From contig CM053146.1 in assembly GCA_028571685.1 (NCBI GenBank), positions 18,821,431 through 18,885,430 of the forward strand: 64,000 nt of DNA, written 5' to 3'. Every line of letters begins with the position of its first letter. Position 1 is the first letter of the stretch. Source of the DNA: Heterohyrax brucei. Lineage: Eukaryota > Chordata > Mammalia > Hyracoidea > Procaviidae. This document shows positions 21,390 through 32,595 of this stretch, one piece after another. The notes under the pieces were generated by a model, which was not told the DNA's origin, did no database searches, and was given only the letters and a program-made list of their open reading frames with translations. The translations under genes were made by a program, and so were the position numbers.

Positions 21390-21960
21390 TGTCTATTTAT
21401 GTATTACAGTAAATGAATAAAATTTCTAACATGTATCACCTACCTCACCTATGATAAACCCTCCCTCTCCCCCTCCACCCTTGTGGCCATGAAAGTTTTA
21501 CTCTTCTGTAGTTAATTCTGTTTTTTAAGTCCTTACAACAGGGGTCTCATACAGTATTTGTCCTTTTGACACTGACTAGTTTCACTCAACATGATACCTT
21601 CCAATTGAAACCATGTTATGAGATGTTTTCTAAAATCATCATTGTTTTTTCTCATAGCGTAGCATTCTATTGAGTATATGTACCATAGTTTGTTTATCCA
21701 TTTATTTGTTGATGGGCACCTGGGTTCATTCTGTATTTTAGTTATTGTGCACTGTGCTGTGCAATAAACATTCGTGTACATGTGTCTATTCGTATGACAG
21801 CCTTTGTTTCCAAGGCATAAATTCCAGGCAGTGGAATGACTGGATCAAATGGTATATCTTTTTCCAGCTCATTAAGGAAGTGCCAGATGCTTTCCAAAGA
21901 GGTTATACTAATTTGCAATCCCATTAGCAGTGTAGGAGTTAGGGTAGCAGTGTAGGATGT
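21390..21960 (-). mobile_element. L1 ORF2 3' end and UTR fragment, minus strand
   Basis: Antisense L1: 'ttatccatttatttgttgat', 'caataaacattcgtgtacat', 'aaattccaggcagtggaatg' and 'tgcaatcccattagcagtgt' follow the order of the L1 ORF2 C-terminus read backwards. On the minus strand short open pieces such as ISITSLESIWHFLNELEKDI show its decay. No intact frame. Confidence 0.78.
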
Positions 21961-22164
21961 GTGTGGAAATCTCCAATACCCATTATTTTAGACCATTGCT
22001 CTGGGATTGAACCTCAAGATACACAAGCTGCTGATAATAGTCTTCAGCTGGTGCTTCCTAGCATAGATCCCCAATATTTTCAGGTCTAGGCCTGGCCTCA
22101 GCTGTCCACAGCTGTCCACAGTGCCTTCATCCCCTCTCTGTCAAGTACCTGCAGTCACAGGCTG

Positions 22165-25100
22165 CATCTAAACCCATCCTGGAACTTAGGGCTCTGCTAC
22201 CCTTGACAGACTTCCATCAAATTACCCATCTACCTGGCTTTGTATGTATTTTCAGCTCATGTAAGCATATCTGTCCATTACTGAAAATGGAGTGTTGAAG
22301 TCTCCAACTGTTATTGTGGAGTGAACTATCTCATTTTTCAATGCACTGTATTTAGATGCTCTGGTATTGAGTGTGTAAATATTTAGTATTGTTATATGCT
22401 GTTGTGTATTGAACTTTCAGCAATAAAATAGTGACCATACTTGTCTACGACAGTGGATTTTACAATAAAATCTATTTTATCTGAGACTAGTATTACCACA
22501 CATCTCTTCTTTGTGTATTGTTAGCTCAGTATATATTATTCCACCATTTAGTTTTTAGTTTGTTCATATCTTCTAAGGTGTGTTTCTTGTAAGCAACTGT
22601 CATGGATTGAATTGTGTCCCCCCAAAAATGTATGTGTTGATTTGACTTGGTTAGGAGTTCTAATATGGTGCCCTTCCTCCCATGTGTTGTGAATCCTGCC
22701 TCTGTGATATTGATAATGGAGAATGGTTTGCAGTTGTGTTAGTGAGACAGGACCCAAGCTACAAGCTTGTAGAATATAAGGGAGAGAAGTGAGCTGAGGA
22801 AGTTGGGAACCTCATACCACCGAGAGAGAAGGACCGAGAGCAGAGCACATCCTTTGGACCCGAGGTTCCTGTGCCAAGATGCTCTCACTGGATGTGGACT
22901 CAGCTTACTGGACTGTGATGATTTTTCATATTGAATGGACTTGTAGCTTAGAAATGGATTTGTGGCTTACTGGACTGTGACAATAAAAGTGTCTCCTCAT
23001 GAAACCTTCCACTCGTGATATTTTCTGTTAGAGCAGTACCCGGTGACTAGGACAGCAACATACAGACAGATCATGTCTTTTGATCCAATATGTCACTCGT
23101 TGTCTCTTTATTAGAGCGTTTAGTCCATTTACATTTCAGTGTAACTGTTGATAGGTATGTGCTGTCATTGTGATGAATTTATTTTTGTGTTGGTGTTTTC
23201 TGTGTTCTTATTATTCTGTTCTGGGTCATTCTTCTTTATGGGTTGATTTTTCATCTTTTTCAGTGTTGGTTTTGTGGTTGTTGAGACTCCTATATTATGT
23301 TTCTTGTTTTGATATGTTACACTGTTGTTGTGCTTTGCAGCTACCCATATGATGCCCCTTACTATTTAAGTTTATTAAGTTTAAACTCAATTATAACTTC
23401 TACGTATCTTCTTAACATGCTCTCCATCTGAAAGGACTATAACTACTGTAGTATTTCCCTCTTTTTAGTGTGTTGATGTCCTATTTTTCATGATATGATC
23501 ACTGAGTCCATTCTTTTAGTATTACAGTTTTGATTGTTTTGTGACTTCCCTAACTGACTAGGTTTCTAGATGCTGTGTCCCACATTGCCATCTTAAATGT
23601 GCACTAAATGGTTTTGTTTTTCTAAGCAAAGACCTTCTTTCAGTTTTTCTTGTAATTTGGGTTTGGATTTTACAAAGTCTCTAAGCTTCTGTTTATCTGC
23701 AAATATCTTAATTTCATCTTCATATTTGAGAGATAGTTTTTCAGGATATATAATTCTTGTTTGGAAGTTGTTTTTCTTTAAAGCCTTTGAATGTGTCATC
23801 CCATTGCCTCCTTGCCAATGTCATTTCTGCCAAGAAGTCAGACAAAAGCCTATGGGACTTCCCTTTGAATGTTAGCTTTGCTTTGAGCCTCGCTGTCTTC
23901 AAGACAATCTGTTTATGTTTCATTTTATTAAGCTTGATTATAATATGTCTTGGTGTCTTTCTTTTGGGGTCTGGCCTTTGTGGCATTCAGTATACATCTT
24001 GGATATCTATGTTCTCTTCTTTCACAACTTCAGGGAAATTTTCTGCCAGCAACTTAACAATGCTGTCTGTGTTTTCAGCTATCCCTCCTTGTTCTGGAAC
24101 TCCAATTAATCTTAGATTATTCCTGTTAATAGAGTCATACATGTTGCTTAATGCCTCTTCATTTTTCTTATTTCTTTTCTCTGATTTCACCTCATAAATG
24201 CCATGTCAGTTGCTCTATCCTCAGTGTCACTAAGCCTGACTTCATCTCCTCAGTACTACTCTTTTGGCTTTAGATTGAATTGTCCAATTGTAACTTTGTT
24301 ATTGATCTGTTGGATTTCAGATTGTTGATGTTCCATCAGTTCAAATAGCTTGCTTAATTTTTCGTTGTGCTCTGCTGCATTTTGTCTAATCTCTAGGAGG
24401 ACTCTCTATGTTAATTCTTTTGTACTGTACCTCTGATAGTTTCAGAAAGCCACCTTCATCAAAGAAGTTTTTTGATTCTTTATTTTGAGGATTTTCTGGA
24501 GTCACAGTGGGCTGTTTCTTTGAATGGTTAGAGATGGTCTGCTACCTTTGGGCCACCTAGAGGCTGTTTATAGTTTCCCTGGTGTCACATCAACAGAAGC
24601 CAAGGTGTACTTATGAAAAGCGAGTTCGTCACCAGCCACGTCTGTGTACTCTAGTGACTAGCCCCAGGGGACTCTGGCGTGGGAGGCTGCGCCTCCTATC
24701 TGGGAAAGATAGCACCCTACTTATGGAGTTACTGGGGAGCCATCAACTGACCCTATGATGTGGGTAAGTAAAGGCTGGAAGAGATGCTGCCAGGCCACTC
24801 AACAGCTATTTCCCCATGCAGTCGTAATTTAAGAATTTAGGAGCTATCTGACAGTTGCCAAAATCGTTCAGGCCGTCAGATGTAGCAGGCCCCACCATCC
24901 AGCTGACAACAAAAGCACTTCTTCAGCCATCCCCAGATGCTGTGATGTAGTTCAAAGTTGGGAGGAGTTACAGCCTTGCTGTCATCCTCAGCTGGGCCCT
25001 ACCCATAAAGTAACACTGTACTAAATATAGCCTTTGTGCTGGAAAAGCACTTTCTGGAGTGGCCCTGCTTCTTGGCTTGGGAATTAGCCCCTGCTGAAGC

Positions 25101-25610
25101 ATCCAGTTGGGTGACTAGCTCCTCCCAGCCAACCAAGATGACATCCTGGCCAAGCTGCCCTTTCCACCACAGAACAGCAGAATCTGTGGTGGAGCTCAGA
25201 AAAGAGAATGTTGTGCGCAGTGGTGCCCACAGTCAGGATCTGGGCTCTCAAAATGTGACTTTTCCACACACTGTCTCTCTGCTCGTCTATGTACTATTTA
25301 TTTCAGCACTGCAATTCAGCATATTTGCTGGCTCATGCTATCCCCCACCTCCCAGATAACAAAAAAGCATCAGTGCCTGCAGTCCACCCAAGCGACAAAT
25401 CAGCAGGAATTGGGCTCAGCACACCCTGCCTCACAGAGAGAGGGAGTTTCCCGTAGTGGTGTGTAATCCAGTTTGACAACCATAACCTGGGACTCCCTAG
25501 GTGTCCATAGTGCACTGTTCAGTTGTCGATCCAGGCCTCAGTTTCCAAAGGGAATTGAGGAGACGTGTGTCTAGTCCACCACCTTGGCTCCACCCATCTC
25601 TGTGTAGGCA
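22165..25610 (-). mobile_element. L1 with 5' UTR, ORF1 and ORF2 start, minus strand, interrupted
   Basis: Read leftward from about 25610 (complement of a GGTGGAGCCAAGGTGG-like L1 start), it has about 1.2 kb of 5' UTR, a broken ORF1 (24190 to 23593), then the start of ORF2 to about 22165. ORF1 is identified by NRNNLRLIGVPEQGGIAENT, RPDPKRKTPRHIIIKLNKMK and LSLKYEDEIKIFADKQKLRD, which fit the RNA-binding and C-terminal domains of L1 ORF1p. ORF1 is split over two frames near 23.75-23.8 kb. The ORF2 endonuclease start shows SCLQETHLRR-like residues next to a solo LTR at 22598-23054. The downstream reverse transcriptase is absent. Inactive. Confidence 0.85.
22598..23054 (+). mobile_element. Solo MaLR-type LTR inside L1 ORF2, plus strand
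   Basis: 457 bases from tgtcatggattgaattgtgt to gactaggaca, TG...CA, with perfect five-base target duplications GCAAC at 22593-22597 and 23055-23059. Joining the flanks restores continuous antisense L1 ORF2. It carries the polypurine/AATAAA region ('gtgacaataaaagtgtctcc') expected near the R region. It belongs to the same broad family as the LTRs at 44, 58-60 and 62 kb but is a clearly different subfamily. No internal region remains. Confidence 0.88.
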
Positions 25611-25898
25611 TATCAATGGAGGAAAAATTCCTAGTAAACATTCATCTTCAGTCTTGAAATATGGGTGGAATTTGCACAGATGATGAGAGCTTTGGGGGAA
25701 GATAAGTATATGTAGTACGTGTTGAGGAAGTCTGATGTGGTTTGTCTTAAGAATGATGAGCAGGCTGGTAAGTCTGAAGCAGAGGGTTTTGAGAAGCTGA
25801 GCAGTAGGAGATTGTTTTGGTCATGCCTGTATGCCCAGAACCTAACTTTTTGGTGAGCACTATTTTCTCAACCAGTGCACCACTCCAGTAAGAACATT

Positions 25899-25919
25899 AA
25901 AAAAAAAAAAAAAAAAAAA
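25899..25919. repeat. Poly(A) run
   Basis: About 21 A, directly left of a minus-strand AfroSINE; it is the T-rich 3' tail of that SINE read on the + strand. Confidence 0.9.
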
Positions 25920-26072
25920 CCCACTGCCGTCGAATTGATGCCACCTCATACCGACCCTACAGGACAGAGGAGAGCTGCCTTACAGAGTTTCCAAGGAGCG
26001 TCTGGTGGATTCGAACTGCCAGCCTTCTGGTTAGCGGACACAGCATTGAACCACTACAGCACCAGGGTTTCC
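25919..26072 (-). repeat. AfroSINE copy, minus strand, with target repeats
   Basis: Full-length and comparatively well preserved: 'cccactgccgtcgaattgat', 'gagcgtctggtggattcgaa', 'cagcaccagggtttcc'. Flanked by ccagtaagaacatta (25885-25899) and ccagtaggaacata (26071-26084), consistent with a target site duplication. Confidence 0.92.
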
Positions 26073-26092
26073 AGTAGGAACATAACCAAAAT

Positions 26093-26232
26093 AAAACCAA
26101 ACCCACTGCTGTCAAGTCAAGCTGACTCATAGAGACCCTATAGGACAGAGTAGAACTGCCCCTGGCAGATTTGAACTACTGGTGTTATGGTTAGCAGTCA
26201 TAGCACTTAACCACCACACCAGCAGGGTTTCC
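26093..26232 (-). repeat. AfroSINE copy at the same target, minus strand
   Basis: Second minus-strand AfroSINE, 20 bases to the right, with an internal deletion in the middle. It is followed by a third copy of the same target, ccagtaggaacata, at 26231-26244. Confidence 0.9.
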
Positions 26233-26369
26233 AGTAGGAACATAGGTATTTAGTACATACTTTGAATGAATTAATGAGTGAGAGGTACTGATCTAATTTC
26301 AGATTTATTCTGAAGCCATCATTTTCAAGACTGCAGTCTTGAACTTTCTGACTTTTGGCTTTTGTGTTG

Positions 26370-26700
26370 ATTTTTTTGATTGAATAATAAATTTCCACCA
26401 ACTGTGCAGCTTGAAACAACACAAGTTGGTCAGGAATCTGGCTCATGCTGAGTGAGTCCTCTGCTTAGGGTCTTACCAGACTGAAATTGAAATGTCATCT
26501 GGGGCTGCAGCCTCATGTAAGACTCAGAGTTCTCTTTTCACCTCACTAGTGGTAGAATTCAATTCCTCATACTCCTAAGACTGAGTCCTGTGCTTTCTTG
26601 TTGCTTCTTGATTGAGGATCATTCCTGTCACGTAGAGGCTGTTAGCTGTCCCTTGTCACATGGCCCTGTCTGCAGCATAGTAGTGTGTTTCTTCAAAGCC
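26370..26700 (-). repeat. MLT2/ERVL-type LTR, minus strand
   Basis: Contains 'gaataataaatttccaccaa', 'gttggtcaggaatctggctc', 'catctggggctgcagcctca' and 'gtcacatggccctgtctgca', the antisense order of ERVL-group LTRs. Non-coding, diverged, ends approximate. Confidence 0.65.
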
Positions 26701-26714
26701 AACAAGAGAGTTCA

Positions 26715-27050
26715 AAGAAAACTTCTTAAATTTGAGGAAAAATACTAGCATCTGTATTCCCAAGAAACACAACAGACTCCAAATAAGAGACACTCAGAGA
26801 TTCACACCAAGATATACCATAATCAAACTGCCAGAAACCAGAAAGTCTTGAAAGCAGCAAGAGACTTGCCATGCCCAAGGGATCCTAAATAAAATTTTCA
26901 ACTGGTTTCTCATTAGAAATGACAGAGATCCGAGGGCAATGGAATGACATGTTTAAAGTGCTGAACCAAAAAAAAAAAAAAAAAAATCTGTCAACCGAAA
27001 ATTCTGTATTCAGCAAAAGTATTCTTCCAAAATGAAGGAGCTGAGATGGA
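26715..27050 (+). mobile_element. L1 ORF1 fragment, plus strand
   Basis: The order 'aacacaacagactccaaata', 'gattcacaccaagatatacc', 'tgacagagatccgagggcaa', 'ggaatgacatgtttaaagtg' follows L1 ORF1 C-terminal coding sequence. The frame is broken by stops and by an A run at 26970-26987. Much older than the minus-strand ORF1 at 23.6-24.2 kb. Confidence 0.7.
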
Positions 27051-27059
27051 GCCAACAGA

Positions 27060-28250
27060 ATAAGCTTTCTGACTTTGAATCTCTGTAACTTCTTTTAAGG
27101 GCCTGTCTGATTAGGTAATAGTGTATTTGTAGCACACAAATAACATGCACTTGTTTGTTTACCAACCACGCCCTCCCGAGGCCTCACAAGGTACTTTTGT
27201 AAGCATTACTATGCTAACTTTTTTTTCATAATATGTAGCTGTTAAAAAAAAAAAAAAAAAAAAAAAAGGTCATCACATTCTTATAAAAATACCTTGTAGG
27301 GAGGAAGATGGGGCTGGCCAATGTAGAAAATGTTCATTCTTGACTTAAAAATAGTTATCTCTTTTTAAAACAAACAAACAAACAAAGTCAGTTGTTTAGG
27401 GACCTTAATTTGCAAAATTTTTCTGCCATGTATTGTAGCATAATCATGGGAATGATACCCCATCATGTTCACAAGTCCAGTCACTCTAGGGGAGGGAACT
27501 GTATAGTGCATGTATACCAGGATAAGGAAATCTTGATGACTGACTTAGAATTTTGCCTACCGTGGCTTTGGTCTTCCTTTCAGTGGGTCAACAGGCATCT
27601 TCTACAATTATTTAGTCGTTCCTGAGTTCTTATTTAAGTAGGGCATCTTTTTACCTTTTTATGCAACTTGTGATAAGGTTCAACTTTGTCCATGTATATA
27701 CCTCTGCATTCTAGGTACCTTCTAGATTTCTTTATCATCCAAGATGTTTGTGACTCTGGATTGTTTTGTTTTCATTGTACACATCCAGGAGTGACTAGGA
27801 AAACACTGTTACTTAATTCAAATAGGTGTATTAAAGTACAGTATCCAAATACTTTTGCCCCCAAGCTGTCCATCATGAATTGTACATTAGGACACTGCAG
27901 GTTAACTGTTCCTGGAGATAGATTCCCTTTTAAATGCTCCATATTGCTGTATTATTTGTTGGGCAATTGTGTAAACATATTTGCAGTTATAAACTGCCTT
28001 ACTGAAGAATTTGGCATGTATTTGGAACATTGTCTCAATGAATACAGTGCCATAATAAACTGAAATACTCAGAAAGTGTTATGATATATATCTCTCAGAT
28101 CTAAATCTGAAGATATTTTCAGGCTATGAGAAAATAAAACGAGAACTGTTATTGTCTAGGTAATTTGACATACTAAAGATACTCTTCCCTGTCTATATTT
28201 TAAATAAATGTTTGTTTTGCTAGATCTTTTCCAGAGTCTTGAAGGTTGTA
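27060..28250. other. Intron, unassigned
   Basis: Contains an A run at 27244-27267 and (CAAA)n at 27370-27386. Two plus-strand open frames (27392-27625, 27686-28063) show no domain that I recognise, are Cys/Leu/Phe-rich and lack splice or initiation context; I treat them as chance or as remains of an unidentified old repeat. Confidence 0.5.
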
Positions 28251-28255
28251 TCAAG

Positions 28256-28446
28256 GAGTCCTGGTGGCATAATGGTTAAACATTTATCTGTTAACCGGTA
28301 GGTTGACGATTTGAACCCACCCAGTGGCCCATGGTTCTGTTTTCTAAAGATTACAGCCTAGAAAACCTGATGAGGCAATTCTGTTGTGTCACATAGGATC
28401 CCTATGAGTTGAAAATTGACTGATTAGCATCTAACAGCAACAACAA
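28256..28446 (+). repeat. AfroSINE, long type with CAACAA tail, plus strand
   Basis: From 'ggagtcctggtggcataatg' through the long-type middle ('aagattacagcctagaaaac') to 'cagcaacaacaaa'. Flanks aggttgtatca and aggtgtatca look like a decayed target duplication. The A-box-like head and CAACAA tail mark it as an older subtype. Confidence 0.85.
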
Positions 28447-28811
28447 AGGTGTATCAGGGAGTATGGAAATCTTGGTCATTTGAGTGTTTTATGATCATGA
28501 ACCAGGGTATCCTATTGGTGTCCTTTAATTTCTTCCTAAGAGCTCCTCAGTCTGAAACCTACACAGTAAACATTCATAGTGTAACCATCCCTGGAGAGGG
28601 TTAATTTTGTGCAGACAAGACGTGGTGCACTGGCTGACAGTGTATTTCATTCTCCGTATCTTTTGGCTCATGTCTGTAAAAGTGCTTAGCTGATACAGAC
28701 TCATATTTGCTGATTTCAATATTTTAATGTTTGTTTTTTATCTCAGTATCTAGGGGTGAATTGCATTACAGGTGGTTCTGTTTAAACATTTAAGATAACT
28801 TTAAAATGAGA

Positions 28812-29315
28812 GGATATTGTATACCAAGTGTTCATTGCAGCATTAATCACAATGGCTAAAAGGCAGAACTGGCGTAATTGTCCGGCAACAGATGAATGAC
28901 TAAATATAATTTGGTCTATCCATACAATGGAATATCATTTAGCTGTAAAGAGAAATAAGTTCTGACATATACTACAACATGCATGAACCTTGAAAACAAG
29001 CTCAGTGAAGTAAGTCAGACACAGAAGAACAAATACTGTATGGTCCCACTTACATGAAATACCTAGACTAGGTTATAGAAACCAAAGTAGATTAGTGGCT
29101 ACCAGGGTGTAGAGAAGAGAGGGCAGGAGTGGGGTTAGTGGGAACAGAGTTTCAGTTTAAGGTGAAGTTGTAGAAATACAGAGTGATGGTGGTTGCACAA
29201 CACTGTCAATGCAATTAATGTACTGAATTGTATGTTTAAAAGTGACTAAAATGGCAACTTTTGTGCTTTGTATGTTACCACAATAAAACTGTCCTTCTGT
29301 AAAAAGAGAGGGAAG
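28812..29315 (+). mobile_element. L1 3' end (ORF2 C-terminus and UTR), plus strand
   Basis: Sense-strand L1 sequence: 'tgttcattgcagcattaatc', 'ccatacaatggaatatcatt', 'catgaaccttgaaaacaagc', 'gtggctaccagggtgtagag', ending in 'gttaccacaataaaactgtc' and an A-rich tail. 5' truncated, about 500 bases, non-coding. Confidence 0.85.
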
Positions 29316-29559
29316 CATGATCAAAATAACAAACTGACCACCAGTGAAAGCTGCTTAGATGGTAGTATCTGCTAGACTGAGACTGGTTTGGATCAGAAAG
29401 AAAAAACCCATCTAAACTTTAACCTGTTTTGTTCTAAAGTAAACTTTTTCACTTTTGAAGCATGGAAATCCTGACCAGTTGTGTTAGTCAAACTGTGCAG
29501 AAGTGTACTAAATCTCTCTTAATGCCTGTGTTGGTGTTAAGACTGTACAGTATACCAGG

Positions 29560-29745
29560 CACTGAAAGAAAGTGGGCTCTGGGCTCTAAGGTTACACCTG
29601 CATTCTACTTTCGTATCTGCCACTTGTTAGCTGTTTGAGCAAATTAATGTCTGAGTTCCCTTTTATGATCCGTGAAATAGGAAGAACAATACTTGCCTTG
29701 AAGCATTACTGGGAGAATGATTTCCAAAAGGGCATATAAAAACAT
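29560..29745 (+). repeat. MIR SINE, plus strand
   Basis: 'tgccacttgttagctgtttg' followed by 'tgatccgtgaaataggaaga' and 'cattactgggagaatgattt' is the MIR consensus order. Ancient mammalian repeat. Confidence 0.75.
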
Positions 29746-29945
29746 GCATTAATATTACTTCCTTTGCCACTTCAGCTCCTGCATTTGTCTGAAGGTCGTT
29801 GTTTTATTGATCATAAGATACTGGTTTCGACAACTTTGTGGAATAACTTGAGAGCCAATATTTTTTCCAACGTTAGGAGCCCATGTGATCTCTCAAAGGG
29901 GAGCATGGTGATGGCAGTTGAATTTTGAGTTGTATGTAAAAGTCT

Positions 29946-30101
29946 GGAAACCCTGGTGGTGTGGCATTTAAGTGCTATAGCTGCTCACCAAAAGGTCAGC
30001 AGTGCAGATCTGCCAGGCAGTCCTTGAAAACTCTGTGGGGCAGTTCTTCTGTGACCTGTAGGGTCACTGTGAGTTGGAATTGACTCAGTGGCAGTGGGTT
30101 T
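29946..30101 (+). repeat. AfroSINE copy, plus strand, with target duplication
   Basis: From 'ggaaaccctggtggtgtggc' to 'ggcagtgggtttgacttggg'. Flanked by tatgtaaaagt on both sides (about 29934-29944 and 30112-30122), a clear target duplication. Confidence 0.9.
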
Positions 30102-30351
30102 GACTTGGGTTTATGTAAAAGTGTTAGGATTTAGAATGTGGTGAACACATCTGGATTCTCTTAACATTTAACATCTAGCTTGTTAGATGAAATGACAGCT
30201 TATTCCCTGGACATTTAGACACATTTGGAAAATGAAGGGATGACAAGAAAATTAAAAAGTATGAAGATGCTATTGTCTAAAGCAGGTAGCCCTTGTAAGT
30301 TCATGTTTCCTTAATGAAAACTTTTTTTTTAAATCTCTGATTATAGAGGCA

Positions 30352-30535
30352 GTATGGTCACCATGAGTCAGATCCAACTCGACGGCACTTGGCTTATGGC
30401 CTAATAGTGCTGTCTGCTAACCCAAAGATTGGCAGGTCAAATCCACCAGGCACTCCTTGGAAGCTCTATGGGACAGTTCTACTCTGACCTCTAGGGTCGC
30501 TATGAATTGGACCCGACTTGATGGCAATGGGTTGG
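30352..30535 (+). repeat. Two abutting AfroSINE pieces, plus strand
   Basis: A tail fragment ('ggtcaccatgagtcagatcc', 'gacggcacttggctta') at 30352-30396 is followed directly by a second copy missing its first bases ('ctgctaacccaaagattggc' to 'gatggcaatgggttgg'). Confidence 0.8.
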
Positions 30536-32400
30536 GCAGTGGGTATGGTCTAACAAGTGTTTTAGCAAGTAAGACTTTAGTCTCAGCTTAACTACTGGCA
30601 ACTCTTTCAGGTTCTGAAGGATTGTAATTCTTAACTAAAGGGTCTGGTAGAGGTTGAGGTCTAATACTGGTAGCTGCTATTACTTTTTTTATTACTCTTA
30701 ACTTTTAAATGATATATTCTTAGGTATATTTTTTATGTAAGAAATTCAACCACTGTGACTGTCAAGTAACCATAGTTCAAGAGCTTTTTTCTCTCTCTGA
30801 TTAAGTCATGCCACCTTCCCTGTTTGTCAGTACTTGCTTCACCGTGGTTGATCCCAGCTAGGTCAGCTTCAACCTGCTCTGGGCCCAGAGAAGGAAACTT
30901 AAAAGCAAGTAGTAAATAGATAGATTAGAAACTGTGTACTCATTTCAGAAAACACATTTCTTTGTTTGCAAACTTTTGTGAGGTCACTGGGAAGATTTTA
31001 AGGAAATCTAAAATTAACACAATACTGTGTGAACATGCATGTACACACACATTCATATGTGTCTGCCTGTAAATGTGTTTTGGTTTGTTTTATGATTAAC
31101 TGTATTCTCAGTGGAACAGCCCACATTGAGTAAAGAATGACTGAAAATTGTGAAATACCCTCTCTTACATTCTAAAGGGAGTAGTAATCATTATTTAATA
31201 AGTTTTAAAAAACTCTGTTTTTCTTCTGCAAGCCTTCCCAAATCAGTACCAACCCTGAAGCATTTGTCCAAGTTTTGTTTCCTTTCTATAAGATGTACAG
31301 CATCAAAGCTGTTAGTGACCCACGGGTTCTTTTCAAACAGTGGCTGAGATTTTGAAGAACGGCAGCCCCAAATTCCACTGTGGGTGCTGCCATTTGATTG
31401 TTAAATTGCCCTGGAGGTGTCCGTTAGAAGAACTCAGGACTGCTCCGGGATGTTACCTGGCTGCTTAATGGAAGACAACAGTTCTGAGTTGCTAATATGA
31501 GAAGTTCCATATTCGGCTTTGAGATTTGTATTGAGTATAAGCTATGTATGCCCTTGGCTCCTTTTAAATGTGTCTCTTCAACACGTGCTTACATGATACT
31601 TCTCATTTCGGAAGCTGGGATCTCATTAAAAAGAATTTTTATTTTGGAAACAGATTTTAGCCAAAGAGCATTAAAAAAAAAAAAAAGTTTAAAATCATAC
31701 ACATGTGCACATCATCAGTCCAACTAGTTAAGTTTTCAGAATTTCTATTTGATTTTTTTCATTGAAATTCAACTTGAGTATTATTACGGGAAAAAATTCC
31801 ATAACGGCCAGAAGTTAAAAGTGTATTGGACTTTTTCTCCACATGGGTAGAAGTCACTAATGCTAAGTCACCATGAATTTTTAAGCTTCTGGGCTGTTGT
31901 CTTGTCTTGTCTTGCAACCCTCCTCTTCCTGAAAGAGCCCAGTAATGTTATACTTGGCTTCTTGAAAACCCTCAAGTTAGCTTGTGGCATTGTACGTCCT
32001 ATCTGTCTGGGAAGAAATACAAACTTTATAAGTAAAAGAAGTGCACATTTCATAGAAAATTGTGCTTTTCAGGGATGTAATGATGCATTTTAATAATTTC
32101 CAATCAGACCTTCTTACTAAATTGATGGCACTGAAGTGTTTTCAACTGCTAAAGCTCTAGTCTGCTTCTTCCTTTCTCTTTGAAATCTACAGAGTTTTCT
32201 GCAGGCACTTTTCTAACAATCTAATAAGATGATTTTTTAATATGCAAATTACTTGGCATGAGTTTCCAAATTTACTCGACTTAAATAGAATTTAGTTGTG
32301 TACAAATCACATACATTAAACTTATGATACACTAGAGTCCTTCAGGTAATGGCTTATTTAAAATGTTTCAAGCTTATTTAAAGTGGATGTTTTAGTACCC
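30536..32400. other. CLASP2 intron, mostly unassigned
   Basis: About 1.9 kb of AT-rich intron. An A run lies at 31671-31685. Small open frames (31150-31347, 31497-31727, 31860-32093) show no recognisable family. I see no repeat that I can name. Confidence 0.5.
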
Positions 32401-32595
32401 AAAACCAAAGCCTACACCTTTGAGCCAAGTGCAACTCATAGGAGCACTATGGGACAGAGTAGAACTGCCTCATGGCTTTCAAGGCTGTAATATTTATAGG
32501 GGCAGATCTCCATATCTTTGATGTGATGAGTCTGAGGTGCCAGACTTTTGAGTTAGCTGCTGAGTGGCTTAATCACTATGCCATTAGGATTCCAA
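32401..32595 (-). repeat. AfroSINE long-type copy, minus strand
   Basis: 'aactcataggagcactatgg', 'acagagtagaactgcctcat', 'aaggctgtaatatttatagg' and the head complement 'tatgccattaggattcc' identify the long type. Diverged. Confidence 0.8.

Noticed and set aside
27392..28063. Two successive plus-strand open frames
   Set aside because: Cys/Phe/Leu-rich without family signature; may be an old unidentified repeat.
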